A DNA stretch of 33,649 bases, from contig DAHXOU010000045.1 in the NCBI GenBank assembly GCA_027364705.1, forward strand, positions 1-33,649, given 5' to 3'. Below are positions 1 to 8,969 of this stretch, piece after piece. Below the pieces are notes generated by a model. It saw only the letters and a program-made list of their open reading frames with translations, was not told where the DNA came from and did no database searches. The DNA comes from Nanobdellota archaeon (GTDB taxonomy: Archaea; Nanobdellota; Nanobdellia; Pacearchaeales; GW2011-AR1). A program made the position numbers and the translations under genes. Positions within the stretch are counted from its first letter, which is position 1, and each line of letters begins with the position of its first letter.

Positions 1-513
1 GTCGGTATAAATGAAACCCTTCAAAGTTTCGCAGGAATTTCGGCGACGAGAATGAACGCACGTTTCATGTCATATTTTTTCAAACAGGATCAGGAAAGAG
101 GAATTCCCCACAAACTAAGAGAATTAAAAAAGTACATAAAAAAATTTGATGTAATATTCTGCGGAGCTCTCGAATATAAACCGCATCAGACATCAGATTC
201 AACTTCCGCACAAATTGCAAAGGCACTGAAAACAGATTTCATAAATTTAAGCGACGTTCAGGGATTATATACAAAAAATCCAAAAAAATACAAAGATGCA
301 AAATTCATTCCTAAGATTTCATGGAAAGAATTTCATAAAATGGCGCACAAGGATAAATTCCAACCTGGACAACATTTTGTTCTTGACCAAACGGCATCTA
401 CAATAATTATGAAAGAAAAAATAACCACATATATTTTAGGCGAAGACATGAAACAATTAGACGCTGTTCTTCACAACCAAAAATTTAAAGGAACACTAAT
501 TGGGAATTTTTAG
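1..513 (+). CDS. pyrH: UMP kinase (uridylate kinase), 3' part, truncated by window edge
   Basis: The reading frame is open from base 1; the ATG at 52 given in the ORF track is internal, because the upstream codons (VGINETLQSFAGISATRMNA) continue the protein. The segment is the C-terminal part of an amino-acid-kinase-fold UMP kinase of the archaeal type. It shows the GISATRMNA region, a CGALEYKPHQTSDSTSAQ stretch that lines the nucleotide site, and FINLSDVQGLYTKNPKK, the usual family motif around the acceptor/ATP site. UMP kinase phosphorylates UMP to UDP in the cytoplasm for pyrimidine nucleotide supply. The PadR gene follows after 58 nt with its own promoter, so the two are probably separate units. 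UMP kinase is favoured over other amino-acid kinases, but the N-terminal half is not visible. Confidence 0.85.
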   Translation, partial: VGINETLQSFAGISATRMNARFMSYFFKQDQERGIPHKLRELKKYIKKFDVIFCGALEYKPHQTSDSTSAQIAKALKTDFINLSDVQGLYTKNPKKYKDAKFIPKISWKEFHKMAHKDKFQPGQHFVLDQTASTIIMKEKITTYILGEDMKQLDAVLHNQKFKGTLIGNF

Positions 514-540
514 AATAGTTTTCTAAATGACATAAAAAAG

Positions 541-548
541 TTTATATA
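541..548 (+). promoter_or_regulatory. TATA box of the padR operon
   Basis: TTTATATA is centred about 27 nt before the padR ATG, which predicts transcription starting at or near the start codon (leaderless mRNA). Confidence 0.6.
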
Positions 549-554
549 GTAGAT

Positions 555-572
555 TATTACAATATTGTAATA
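555..572. promoter_or_regulatory. 18-bp perfect palindrome overlapping padR start: probable PadR operator
   Basis: TATTACAATATTGTAATA is a perfect 18-bp palindrome lying between the TATA box and the A of the padR ATG. PadR dimers typically bind inverted repeats at their own promoters, so occupancy here would cover the transcription start and shut off the whole operon. The palindrome is seen directly; binding by PadR is inference. Confidence 0.65.
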
Positions 573-1102
573 TGACAATATCAAATAAAGAAACAGCACT
601 TTTGGGACTTCTTTCAGAAGGAGCAATGCACGGATATAAAATTGAACAGGAAATTAAAAACAGATCTATGCGGGATTGGACAGAAATCTCTATGTCTTCC
701 GTCTATAAACTGCTTAGAAAGTTGGAAAAAGAAAAATTGATTAAAAGTGATATGAAAGTTTCCAGCAAAAACATTTCTCAAAAAGTTTATTCCATAACTA
801 GCGAAGGTAAAAAGGAATTAAAAGACAAAATAAAAAATCTTGTCAGCGAACCTGAAAAAACATTATCCAGAATTGACTTAGCAACTTCTCATTTAGATCA
901 ATTAACAAGAAAAGAAGCAACTGAATGTCTAAAAAAATACGAGAAGAAACTTAATGAAATGCTGACTTGCTATAAGGAACTTGAAAAATACTTGCAAAAT
1001 TGCAAATATCCAAAGCATAGTCTTGCATTGGCGAGAAGACCCCAATATCTTATTATTGGAGAATTAAATTGGATTAAGGAATATCAAAAGGAAATAAAAT
1101 GA
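572..1102 (+). CDS. PadR-family transcriptional regulator
   Basis: The 176-aa protein starts with the PadR winged helix: ETALLGLLSEGAMHGYKIEQ (about residues 7-26), a recognition-helix region WTEISMSSVYKLLRKLEKEK (about 36-55) and the wing with KVYSITSEGKKELK. A Vir_C-like helical C-terminal dimerisation region follows (about 90-175). PadR proteins are dimeric repressors that often sense small lipophilic or toxic molecules and control adjacent efflux or resistance genes. The start is fixed by the TATA box 27 nt upstream and by the palindrome ending on the ATG. It overlaps the next gene by 4 nt (ATGA), so PadR, peptidase and UvrA-like ATPase are very likely one operon. The inducer is unknown. 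Confidence 0.9.
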   Translation: MTISNKETALLGLLSEGAMHGYKIEQEIKNRSMRDWTEISMSSVYKLLRKLEKEKLIKSDMKVSSKNISQKVYSITSEGKKELKDKIKNLVSEPEKTLSRIDLATSHLDQLTRKEATECLKKYEKKLNEMLTCYKELEKYLQNCKYPKHSLALARRPQYLIIGELNWIKEYQKEIK

Positions 1103-2328
1103 AAAAAGATAATTTCCAGAATGAGTATGCAATAAAAGCAGGAAAATATATTAATAAATTTTGTAATGTAAAACCAAATAGACAAACAGGTTCTAAAGGA
1201 AATCAGGAAGCAACTAAATTCTTTGCTGAAACAATAAAATCATTTGGATATTCTATCGATACAACTCCGTTTAAATGCCTTGATTACAAAAAAGGAAAAT
1301 CATCTTTACAGCAAGGGAAAAATAAATTTGATGTGAAAATAAGTTCTTATTCGAAAGAATGTAATGTGACCGACGAATTGATAACAGTTTCAACGATAGA
1401 AGAACTTGAAAAGGTACCTTTCACAGGAAAAATATTATTAATGATAGGAGAGATATGCAATGAATCACTTATGCCCAAAAATTTTGTATTTTATAATCCA
1501 GACCATCATAAAAAAATATACAAACTTCTCGAAGACAAAAAACCTGCTGCAATAATTACAGCAATGACAAAGAGACCCGAACTTGTTGGTGCATTATATC
1601 CTTTTCCATTAATTGAAGATGGAGATTTTGATATCCCCATAGTTTATTGTACAGAAGAGGAAGGGAAAAAAATTGCTTCACAAACAGGAAAAATATTTAC
1701 TTTGAAAGCAAACGGAAAAAGAATACCTTCGACCGCAAGCAATATCGTTGCAAAAAAAGGAGACGGTCATAAAAAAATTGTCATTTGTGCACACATTGAT
1801 GCTTATGGAAGTACACCAGGAGCTTCAGACAATGCTTCGGGAACAACAGTATTATTGCTTCTTGCAGAAATGCTTAAGGGAGAGATTACAAAAAATAAAA
1901 TAGAAATCCTAGCATTTAACGGAGAAGATAATTATAGCGTCGGAGGACAAATGGATTATCTTAGAAGATATGAAAAAGAATTTGGTAAAACATTAATTTC
2001 AATAAATATCGACGACGTTGGTTTCAAAAAAGGAAAAACAGCGTACTCTTTTTACGGATGTGAGAAAAAAATGGAGAATGAAGCAGAAGATGTATTCAAA
2101 AAATATAATGGACTTGTTCGTGGTGGAGAATGGTATCAGGGAGACCACATGATTTTTGTCCAGAATAAAATTCCAACAATAGCCGTAACTTCAGACCAGA
2201 CAGTTTACTTAATGAAGAATATAACTCACATAGAAAAAGATATTCCTGAAATATTAAATATGGAAAAAATAGTAGAGGTAGCTTCAGCATTAAAAGAGTT
2301 TATAATAAAGTATGACCAAATAAACTAA
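1099..2328 (+). CDS. M28-family zinc aminopeptidase-like protein, cytoplasmic
   Basis: The 409-aa protein has an M28 fold. The metal ligands can be read in order: His232 and Asp234 (CAHIDAYG), Asp244 (SDNASGT), the acidic pair in NGEDN (about 276-277), Asp305/306 (NIDDVG) and His350 (GDHMIF). The zinc-proximal THIEKD segment is near the C-terminus. Residues of about 60-205 form an inserted PA-like or lid region. There is no signal peptide, whereas many M28 enzymes are secreted, so it should act in the cytoplasm. The GEE motif of classical M28 aminopeptidases reads GED here. It overlaps padR by 4 nt and ends 7 nt before the UvrA-like gene. The substrate is unknown; the context suggests a role in peptide or drug metabolism, but this is inference. 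Confidence 0.85.
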   Translation: MKKDNFQNEYAIKAGKYINKFCNVKPNRQTGSKGNQEATKFFAETIKSFGYSIDTTPFKCLDYKKGKSSLQQGKNKFDVKISSYSKECNVTDELITVSTIEELEKVPFTGKILLMIGEICNESLMPKNFVFYNPDHHKKIYKLLEDKKPAAIITAMTKRPELVGALYPFPLIEDGDFDIPIVYCTEEEGKKIASQTGKIFTLKANGKRIPSTASNIVAKKGDGHKKIVICAHIDAYGSTPGASDNASGTTVLLLLAEMLKGEITKNKIEILAFNGEDNYSVGGQMDYLRRYEKEFGKTLISINIDDVGFKKGKTAYSFYGCEKKMENEAEDVFKKYNGLVRGGEWYQGDHMIFVQNKIPTIAVTSDQTVYLMKNITHIEKDIPEILNMEKIVEVASALKEFIIKYDQIN

Positions 2329-2335
2329 AGACAAA

Positions 2336-4591
2336 ATGGATAAGGATAAAATTATCATCAAAGGAGCAAGAACACATAATCTCAAAAATATTTCTTTGGA
2401 GATTCCAAAAAACAAAGTTGTAATATTTACAGGAGTTTCAGGTTCAGGAAAATCATCTCTAGTTTTTGATACCATTTATACTGAAGCGCAAAGACAGTTA
2501 ATAGAAACATTTTCATCTTTTGCTCGAGCAAGAATGCCTAAACTTTCCAAGCCAGATGTAGATGAAATAAGAAACATATCGACGGCAATTGTAATCGACC
2601 AGAAAAGGATGGGAACAAATTTAAGAAGCACTCTCGGAACAGCAACTGAACTTTACACTTATCTCAGACTTTTATTTTCTCGTGCTGGAGATAAATGGAT
2701 TGGTCCTTCATTTTTATTCGGATTTAATCATCCTCTTGGAATGTGTTCAGAATGTAAAGGTTTTGGAAAAAAAATAATTGTAGATGTAGATAAATTAATT
2801 GACAAAGAAAAAACTATTCGTGAAGGGGCAATTACTCACCCAGACCACAAAGTTGGCGGTTGGAACTGGAGAGAAATGGTAGCTACAAATTTATTTGACG
2901 TAGATAAAAAGCTAAAAGATTTTTCAAAAAAAGAGATGAACGATTTACTCTATGCTAAAGCAATTCCAATTGAAAAAAAACACGGAGCAGGAACATACGC
3001 TAAAGTTTTCGAAGGTATTGCAAGAAGACTTGAAAAGGCTTATCTGAATAAAGCAGAGGATGAATTGCCTGCAGAAAAGAAAAATGCATATCAAAAGTAT
3101 TTCATTTATTCAGATTGTGATTCCTGTCATGGCTCAAGAATAAATGAGAAAGCAAGAAGTGTTAAGGTAGAAGGAAAAACAATTCCTGAAGTTGTAAAAA
3201 TGGAATTAACAGAACTGGATAAATATCTAAGCACAATAAAAGGAGACATTGCAAAACCGATGGTTACCAAAATGCGACAGATTCTTTCACATATGATTGA
3301 AATAGGAATCGGATATTTATCTCTGAATCGTCCTGTTGCAACATTGTCTGGTGGAGAAAGTCAGAGAGTAAAAATGGCAAGGCAATTAGATTGCGATCTG
3401 ATAAATTTAATGTACATTTTAGACGAGCCTTCTATCGGTCTTCATCCAAGAGATAATCATAAATTAATTGAAATGCTTGGAAAATTAAGAGATAAAGGAA
3501 ACAGCGTATTTGTCGTCGAGCATGACCCAGATATAATCCAATCTGCAGAGTATATAATTGATATAGGCCCACATGCAGGAACAAAAGGCGGAGAAGTTGT
3601 TTATGCCGGACCTGCAAAAGGAATAAAAGATTCTAAGGGACTGACAGGAGAATTTTTGTCAAAGAAATTAAAAATATATGATAAAAGAAAAGAATGGACA
3701 GATTTCATCGAGATAAAAAATGCAACACTTCATAATTTAAAGAATGTCTCAACAAAAATTCCAAAAGGAATTCTAACTTGCATAACAGGAGTTGCTGGTT
3801 CTGGAAAAAGCAGTTTGATTAATGATTTATTCTTAAAACAAAATCCCGATGCAATTGTAATAAACCAGTCACCTGTTGGAAAATCATCGAGGTCAAATCC
3901 TGCAACTTACGTCGGGATATTTGATAACATAAGAAAAGAATTTGCAAAAGAAACAAAAACAAATCCTTCGTTGTTCAGTTTTAATTCAAAAGGCGCCTGT
4001 CCGAATTGTAAAGGTCTTGGAACAATATCTTATGAAATGAGTTTCCTCGATGAAGTCAAAGTAACCTGTGACGTGTGTCAGGGAAAGAGATACACCGAAG
4101 AAGTTTTGAAATTAAAGTATAACGGAAAAAATATATCAGATATTTTGAATATGACAATTTTTGAATTAAAGAATTTTTTCAAAGACCCAGAAATCAAAAG
4201 AAAACTGCAAGTATTATGCGATGTTGGATTAGAATATCTCGAAATCGGACAGCCACTGAGTACATTATCTGGAGGAGAAGCCCAAAGAATAAAATTAGCA
4301 TCAGAACTCCACAAAAAAGGAAATATTTATGTTATGGATGAACCGACAACAGGATTACACATGTCGGATATTAAAAAATTACTTGAGATAATAAAATCTC
4401 TCATCGACCATAATAATACCGTAGTTGTAATAGAACATAACTTAGATGTTATCAGACACGCAGATTGGGTTATTGACCTTGGCCCAGAAGGCGGAAACAA
4501 AGGCGGAGAAATATTATTTGAAGGAACTCCTGAAGATTTAATCAAAAGCAAAAAAAGTTACACGGCAGAATATCTCAAGAAAGTATTGTAA
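2336..4591 (+). CDS. Short UvrA-like (UvrA2/DrrC-type) ABC ATPase lacking the UvrB-binding domain
   Basis: The 751-aa protein has two complete UvrA-type ABC modules: Walker [11 protein letters not shown] and [10 protein letters not shown], signatures [10 protein letters not shown] and [10 protein letters not shown], Walker [14 protein letters not shown] and [13 protein letters not shown]. CxxC pairs are at CSEC, CDSC, CPNC and CDVC; the last two form the C-terminal zinc finger. True UvrA is about 940 aa. Here RLLFSRAGD is followed almost directly by [10 protein letters not shown], so the UvrB-binding domain is absent, as in UvrA2 and the Streptomyces DrrC drug-resistance proteins. No uvrB or uvrC is in the window. 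It is the last gene of the PadR operon. Likely roles are UvrB-independent DNA binding or displacement of intercalating compounds; the exact function is open. Confidence 0.88.
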   Translation: MDKDKIIIKGARTHNLKNISLEIPKNKVVIFTGVSGSGKSSLVFDTIYTEAQRQLIETFSSFARARMPKLSKPDVDEIRNISTAIVIDQKRMGTNLRSTLGTATELYTYLRLLFSRAGDKWIGPSFLFGFNHPLGMCSECKGFGKKIIVDVDKLIDKEKTIREGAITHPDHKVGGWNWREMVATNLFDVDKKLKDFSKKEMNDLLYAKAIPIEKKHGAGTYAKVFEGIARRLEKAYLNKAEDELPAEKKNAYQKYFIYSDCDSCHGSRINEKARSVKVEGKTIPEVVKMELTELDKYLSTIKGDIAKPMVTKMRQILSHMIEIGIGYLSLNRPVATLSGGESQRVKMARQLDCDLINLMYILDEPSIGLHPRDNHKLIEMLGKLRDKGNSVFVVEHDPDIIQSAEYIIDIGPHAGTKGGEVVYAGPAKGIKDSKGLTGEFLSKKLKIYDKRKEWTDFIEIKNATLHNLKNVSTKIPKGILTCITGVAGSGKSSLINDLFLKQNPDAIVINQSPVGKSSRSNPATYVGIFDNIRKEFAKETKTNPSLFSFNSKGACPNCKGLGTISYEMSFLDEVKVTCDVCQGKRYTEEVLKLKYNGKNISDILNMTIFELKNFFKDPEIKRKLQVLCDVGLEYLEIGQPLSTLSGGEAQRIKLASELHKKGNIYVMDEPTTGLHMSDIKKLLEIIKSLIDHNNTVVVIEHNLDVIRHADWVIDLGPEGGNKGGEILFEGTPEDLIKSKKSYTAEYLKKVL

Positions 4592-4628
4592 TACCAAAAA
4601 ATAAAAACTCCTTTTTCTTAATTTCTTG

Positions 4629-5072
4629 ATGGAACAAATTCTCATAACAGAAACAAACTTTGACAAAGTAAGGAAACTGATAAAAGAAAATAAGGATAAA
4701 GAAATAATTTTCTCGTCGGACGATGATGAACTGAACAGAAAAATTCTTGAGAAAGAAGAAATAAAAATTCTTTTGCTGAACATGGAAAAAAGAAAAGATT
4801 TTCAAAAGCAAAGAAATTCAGGATTAAATCAGGTTCTTGCAAAACTCGCGAAGAAAAAAGATATAATTATTGGAATAAATCTTGACGAGATTATAAATTC
4901 AGAATCAAAACAAAAAGCAAGGATTCTCGCTCGCATTTCTCAAAATGTAGAATTATGCAATAAGAATAAATTGAAAATGAAATTCATAGGAAAAAATCAA
5001 AGAAATATTTACGACTTGAAAGCGCTTGGTTTAGTTTTAGGAATGCCGACATCTATGGTTAAGGAACTATAA
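4629..5072 (+). CDS. rnp3: RNase P protein subunit Rpp30 (Rnp3), short form
   Basis: The 147-aa protein matches the C-terminal half of archaeal Rpp30: NSGLNQVLAKLAKKKDIIIG, a series of basic helices, ARILARISQNVELCNK and the final DLKALGLVLGMP segment. Rpp30 forms part of the RNase P holoenzyme with Pop5 and helps 5' maturation of tRNAs. Typical archaeal Rnp3 is about 210 aa with a TIM-barrel-like fold, so this copy is clearly reduced at the N-terminus. The ORF track begins at a TTG (4626); the ATG at 4629 is preferred because a TATA-like ATAAAAAC box is centred about 25 nt upstream. It precedes pheS by 37 nt, which has its own TATA-like box. Confidence 0.82.
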   Translation: MEQILITETNFDKVRKLIKENKDKEIIFSSDDDELNRKILEKEEIKILLLNMEKRKDFQKQRNSGLNQVLAKLAKKKDIIIGINLDEIINSESKQKARILARISQNVELCNKNKLKMKFIGKNQRNIYDLKALGLVLGMPTSMVKEL

Positions 5073-5109
5073 CAAAAACCTTTTTAATTCATTTTATTTA
5101 ATCAATTAC

Positions 5110-6618
5110 ATGGATGAAAAACTAATTGAATCACTTAGTCCGAATGAGAGAAAAATTCTTCCTTATCTGAAGGAAAATATAAATGAAATAAGCAGACAGT
5201 CAAAACTGGACAGGACATCTGTTCTTCGTGCTTTGGAATATTTAGAGAACAAAAAGATTATAGTTTTATCGAGAGAGAGAAAAAAAATAGTTGAACTTGG
5301 AGTCAATGGTTCATTATATCATAAAAAAGGACTTCCAGAGAGAAGACTTCTTAATCTGCTTAATGAAAAAAGAATCTTAAGGTTGGATGAAGCTCAAAAA
5401 CAAAGTGCACTTTCAGATGAAGAATTCAAAGCGTCAATCGGTGCTCTGAAAAAAAAGGCACTCATAGAGATAAAAAATGAAAAATTAGTTCTGACAGGAA
5501 GCGGAGAAGAGATATCAAGAAAAACACTTGAAGAATTATTTTTAGAATTATTGCCGATGGAATATCATTTGCTAAGTCCAGAACAATTATATTCACTTAA
5601 ATCTCTGGAAAAAAGAAAAGATATTATTTTTATACGAGAAGAAGAACTTATCGATATAAGTATAACAAAACTCGGAGAAGAAGTTATCAAATCAGGAAAA
5701 GGAACAGGGGAATTAATTGAAGCGGTAACTTCAAAACTTCTTGAGAAAGAATCTGCCTGGAAAGGAAAAAAATTCAGAAGATATGATGTTACTTCTCCTT
5801 TACCGTCGGTAAACGGAGGGAAAAGACATTTTGTAAACCAGGCAACAGATTACGCAAGAAAAGTCTGGACAGAAATGGGTTTCCAGGAAATGAGTGGAAA
5901 CATAATTCAAAGTTCATTCTGGAATTTCGATGCACTTTTTACTGCGCAGGACCATCCTGTTCGTGAAATGCAAGATACATTCTTCATAAATAAAAAAGTT
6001 GAATTGCCAGATAAAAAATTAGTAAAGGCAGTAAAGGAAAGTCATGAAAAAGGAAATGATGGAAGTAAAGGATGGGGTTATGAATGGAATGAAGAAGAAG
6101 CGAAAAGATTAGTTCTTAGAACCCATACAACTTGTGTCTCTGCAAATACATTAGCAAATTTAGATAAAAAAAATATTCCCGCTAAATTTTTCGCAATAGG
6201 AAAATGTTTCAGAAATGAAACTGTGGATTGGAGTCATGGATTCGAATTTAATCAAACAGAAGGAATTGTCATCGGTAAAAATCTTAACTTCAGACATCTT
6301 CTGGGATATTTACAAGAATTCTTCAAAAAGATGGGTTTTGAAAAAGTCAGATTCCGTCCGAGTTATTTCCCTTACACAGAACCAAGCGTTGAAATTGATG
6401 TCTGGCATCCAGAGAAAAAAATATGGTTTGAGTTAGGCGGAGCAGGAATTTTCCGTCCCGAAGTTACAATTCCTCTTCTCGGAGAAAACATGACTGTCCT
6501 TGCATGGGGTCCAGGATTCGACAGAATGATAATGGATTATTATGAAATAAAAGATTTAAGAAATATGTACAAGAATGATTTATCTCAATTAAGAAAAATG
6601 AAATTTTGGATGAAATAA
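5110..6618 (+). CDS. pheS: Phenylalanyl-tRNA synthetase alpha subunit
   Basis: The 502-aa protein is the catalytic subunit of class II PheRS, which charges tRNA-Phe. The N-terminus (about 1-80) is a winged-helix DNA/tRNA-binding type region (LDRTSVLRALEYLENKKII). Catalytic motifs are QDHPVREMQDTFF (motif 2 region), FRNETVDWSHGFEFNQTEG and WFELGGAGIFRPEV. The motif 3 region reads AWGPGFDRMIM, where the family usually has GLGIER; the arginine is kept but the preceding residue is Asp instead of Glu. Length is normal for the archaeal type. A TATA-like box centred at about 5085 supports the ATG at 5110. It is followed one base later by pheT. Confidence 0.97.
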   Translation: MDEKLIESLSPNERKILPYLKENINEISRQSKLDRTSVLRALEYLENKKIIVLSRERKKIVELGVNGSLYHKKGLPERRLLNLLNEKRILRLDEAQKQSALSDEEFKASIGALKKKALIEIKNEKLVLTGSGEEISRKTLEELFLELLPMEYHLLSPEQLYSLKSLEKRKDIIFIREEELIDISITKLGEEVIKSGKGTGELIEAVTSKLLEKESAWKGKKFRRYDVTSPLPSVNGGKRHFVNQATDYARKVWTEMGFQEMSGNIIQSSFWNFDALFTAQDHPVREMQDTFFINKKVELPDKKLVKAVKESHEKGNDGSKGWGYEWNEEEAKRLVLRTHTTCVSANTLANLDKKNIPAKFFAIGKCFRNETVDWSHGFEFNQTEGIVIGKNLNFRHLLGYLQEFFKKMGFEKVRFRPSYFPYTEPSVEIDVWHPEKKIWFELGGAGIFRPEVTIPLLGENMTVLAWGPGFDRMIMDYYEIKDLRNMYKNDLSQLRKMKFWMK

Positions 6619-6619
6619 A

Positions 6620-8314
6620 ATGGCAAACATAACAATAGATAGAAAACAATTTGAAAAAGAAATCGGAAAGCTCGACGAGAAAATGCAGAATAGAATTGCA
6701 ATGTTCGGAACTCCATTAGACAAATTTGACAATGAAACAATGGATATTGAAGTTTTCCCAAATCGCCCGGATTTACTTTCTTATCACGGATTCAAAAGAA
6801 GTTTTCTTTCTTTTATTGGAAAGCAAAAAGGTTTGAAAGAATACAAAGTAAACAAGCCAGAAAAAAATTATGAAGTAACGATAGACTCTTCTGTAAAAAA
6901 TATTCGTCCTTACACTGCCTGTGCAATTGTAAAAGGATTGAAATTTGACGACGATAAAATTAAGGAAATAATTGATGTTCAGGAAAAATTGCATTTCACG
7001 GTAGGAAGAAAAAGAAAGAAACTTGCGATAGGAATTTATCCTTTAGAAAAAATAAAACTTCCTATAACATTCAAAGCTCTTGAACCTGACAAAATAAAAT
7101 TCGTTCCACTTGAAACAGATAGAGAAATGTCTGGCTTGCAGATTTTGCAAAGACATCCAACAGGGAGAGAATATGCTCACTTGCTTGCAGGAAAATCAAA
7201 ATTTCCTATTTTTGTCGACGCAGACAATAATATTCTTAGTATGCCTCCGATTATAAATTCCAAGAATACAGGAAAGATAACTGAAACAACAACAGACGTG
7301 TTTGTAGAATGTTCTGGTTTTGATTTTCCTATCTTGCAAAAATGTCTGAATATGGTTGTAACAATTCTGGCAGATATGGGCGGAAAGATTTATTCAATGG
7401 AATTGAAAGAAGGAGGAAAAAAGAAAATAACTCCTGATTTAAATTCTGAAAAAATGAAATTAAATATCTCAAATACAAATTCTCTTTTGGGACTGGATTT
7501 AAACGAAAAGCAAATTAAAGAGCTAATTGAAAAAATGGGGCACAATTACAATAAAGGAGTTGTAGAAATAGCTCAATGGAGAACAGATATGCTTCATGAA
7601 GTAGATTTAATTGAAGACGTAGCAATAGCTTATGGTTATGAAAATTTCATTCCTGAAATTCCTTCAGTTGCAACAGTAGGTAAAGAAGAGGAAAAAGAAA
7701 TAATTAAAAGAAAAATTGCAGAGATTTTGGCAGGATTAAATATTCTTGAAACTTCAAATTATCATCTCACAACAAAACAGGACCAGTTCAAAAAAATGTC
7801 TGTGCAGGAAGAAGGCATAATTGAAGTAGAAGCATCAAAGACAGATTATACTATCCTAAGAAAAGATTTATCTCATTACATTATGAAAAATCTTTCAGAG
7901 AATGTTGATTCAGAATATCCTCAAAAAATTTTCGAAGTTGGAAGAGTATTCAATAATTACAAAGAAACAGAAAATCTAGCACTCGCAGTTACTCCTTCAA
8001 ATTTCACAGAAGTTAGACAGATTTTAGAATATCTTTCAAGAATGCTGAATGTGGAGATTAAAATTGCCGAGCCAAAAGATAAAATTCCAAACTGGTTTAT
8101 CGAAGGAAGATGTGCTGAAATAATTTTATCTGATGTTGAAACCGAGAATAAAAAATCAACTTCCGCTGGGGCGGGTGGGCGGGGCCCAAGTAATGAAAAA
8201 TTAATAGGTTACTTAGGAGAAATTCATCCAAAAATTCTTAAGAACTGGAAGATAAAAATGCCTGTAAGTTTATTTGAAATTAATTTGGAAGAAACTTTTA
8301 GGAAGTTAAATTAA
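6620..8314 (+). CDS. pheT: Phenylalanyl-tRNA synthetase beta subunit
   Basis: The 564-aa protein starts directly with the archaeal-type beta subunit (no EMAP/tRNA-binding fusion). It has the DIEVFPNRPDLLSYHG motif, a B3/4 editing region (about 85-270; GLQILQRHPTGREYAHLL), a B5 DNA-binding-like domain (LIEDVAIAYGYENF) and the degenerate synthetase-like C-terminal domain ending GYLGEIHPKILKNW. The start codon follows the pheS stop by one base, so the two are cotranscribed and probably translationally coupled. Between the two strands AEIIL and LIGYLGEIHP sits an odd linker (STSAGAGGRGPSN) encoded by a very GC-rich tract with a G-quadruplex motif, unlike the AT-rich remainder of the gene. Confidence 0.97.
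   Translation: MANITIDRKQFEKEIGKLDEKMQNRIAMFGTPLDKFDNETMDIEVFPNRPDLLSYHGFKRSFLSFIGKQKGLKEYKVNKPEKNYEVTIDSSVKNIRPYTACAIVKGLKFDDDKIKEIIDVQEKLHFTVGRKRKKLAIGIYPLEKIKLPITFKALEPDKIKFVPLETDREMSGLQILQRHPTGREYAHLLAGKSKFPIFVDADNNILSMPPIINSKNTGKITETTTDVFVECSGFDFPILQKCLNMVVTILADMGGKIYSMELKEGGKKKITPDLNSEKMKLNISNTNSLLGLDLNEKQIKELIEKMGHNYNKGVVEIAQWRTDMLHEVDLIEDVAIAYGYENFIPEIPSVATVGKEEEKEIIKRKIAEILAGLNILETSNYHLTTKQDQFKKMSVQEEGIIEVEASKTDYTILRKDLSHYIMKNLSENVDSEYPQKIFEVGRVFNNYKETENLALAVTPSNFTEVRQILEYLSRMLNVEIKIAEPKDKIPNWFIEGRCAEIILSDVETENKKSTSAGAGGRGPSNEKLIGYLGEIHPKILKNWKIKMPVSLFEINLEETFRKLN
8168..8184 (+). other. Four-tract G-quadruplex motif inside pheT
   Basis: GGGGCGGGTGGGCGGGG has four G-runs of 3-4 with one-base loops, the most stable parallel G4 class. 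It lies in a 25-nt tract (8163-8187) with only two non-G/C bases, within an otherwise AT-rich gene. It is on the coding strand, so the mRNA could fold as well as the DNA. It encodes the Gly/Ala-rich linker of PheT. Confidence 0.85.
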
Positions 8315-8800
8315 TTACCCTAAATAATTCCCTTTCCCGTTTTCTTCTTTTGTATCCAAATTATTTTTTATAACATTAATTATATCAGAAAAATCTTTTT
8401 TTATTCTCTGCCACAACTCAAAATATTTTTTCACTGCCTCAGCCTCTTTCTTTTCAGAATATTCCAAATCAAGTTCAATAAGATCAATTTCTATCTTTGC
8501 AATTTCCTTATACATTTCAGTAAGCTTTTCCTTCTCCTTATTACCAAGAGATTTTATCACAGCAAACATAAACATTGGTCCATTGGAAGGATTAAGAATT
8601 GATTCTATAAATCTAAGATAGTTGATGAATTTATTTGTGATAATCTCACGGATTTCTCTTACAATAAAATCAGTCTCATATTCCGAAACTTTCTCAATCT
8701 GAAAGTCTTCATTGAGTTTTTCAAAAGAAGGAAGATTATATTTGTTCAAAAATATTTTATAGACTTCCTTTAATTTATTCAAATTCCATTCTTCAGCCAT
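8315..8800 (-). CDS. Hypothetical helical protein
   Basis: The 161-aa protein is not recognised. It is almost entirely predicted helix, acidic/basic and soluble, with no signal peptide or membrane segment. A central EIREIITNKFINYLRFIESI region is followed by a long charged helix (IDLIELDLEYSEKKEAEAVK) that could form a coiled coil. The start is supported by a palindromic TATA box (ATTTATAAAT) centred 25 nt upstream. It converges on pheT with the two stop codons exactly abutting (TAATTA). The C-terminus GNYLG resembles the SYLG end of CDC48 in the same window, possibly by chance. Confidence 0.75.
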   Translation of the reverse strand: MAEEWNLNKLKEVYKIFLNKYNLPSFEKLNEDFQIEKVSEYETDFIVREIREIITNKFINYLRFIESILNPSNGPMFMFAVIKSLGNKEKEKLTEMYKEIAKIEIDLIELDLEYSEKKEAEAVKKYFELWQRIKKDFSDIINVIKNNLDTKEENGKGNYLG

Positions 8801-8820
8801 AGTTCCCGATAACAGAATGA

Positions 8821-8830
8821 ATTTATAAAT
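8821..8830. promoter_or_regulatory. Palindromic TATA box between the 161-aa gene and tRNA-Thr
   Basis: ATTTATAAAT is a perfect palindrome centred 25 nt from the start codon of the minus-strand gene. In the plus direction it would start a tRNA-Thr precursor at about 8851 with a leader of about 24 nt. No other TATA-like box lies closer to the tRNA. Confidence 0.6.
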
Positions 8831-8874
8831 GTAATCAATTTGTAAAAATAATATTAGCAGTAGTGTCGTCGCAT

Positions 8875-8948
8875 GCCTGTGTAGCTCAGTCGGTAAGAGC
8901 GCAACATTGGTAATGTTGAGGTCCTGAGTTCGATTCTCAGCACAGGCT
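8875..8948 (+). tRNA. tRNA-Thr (anticodon GGT)
   Basis: The acceptor stem GCCTGTG/CACAGGC pairs fully. The D arm reads GCTC/GAGC. The anticodon stem CAACA/TGTTG encloses loop TTGGTAA with anticodon GGT, and the T arm is CTGAG/CTCAG with loop TTCGATT. The discriminator base is T and CCA is not encoded, as common in archaea. Confidence 0.95.
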
Positions 8949-8969
8949 TAAACTAAAAATAAGAAAGAA

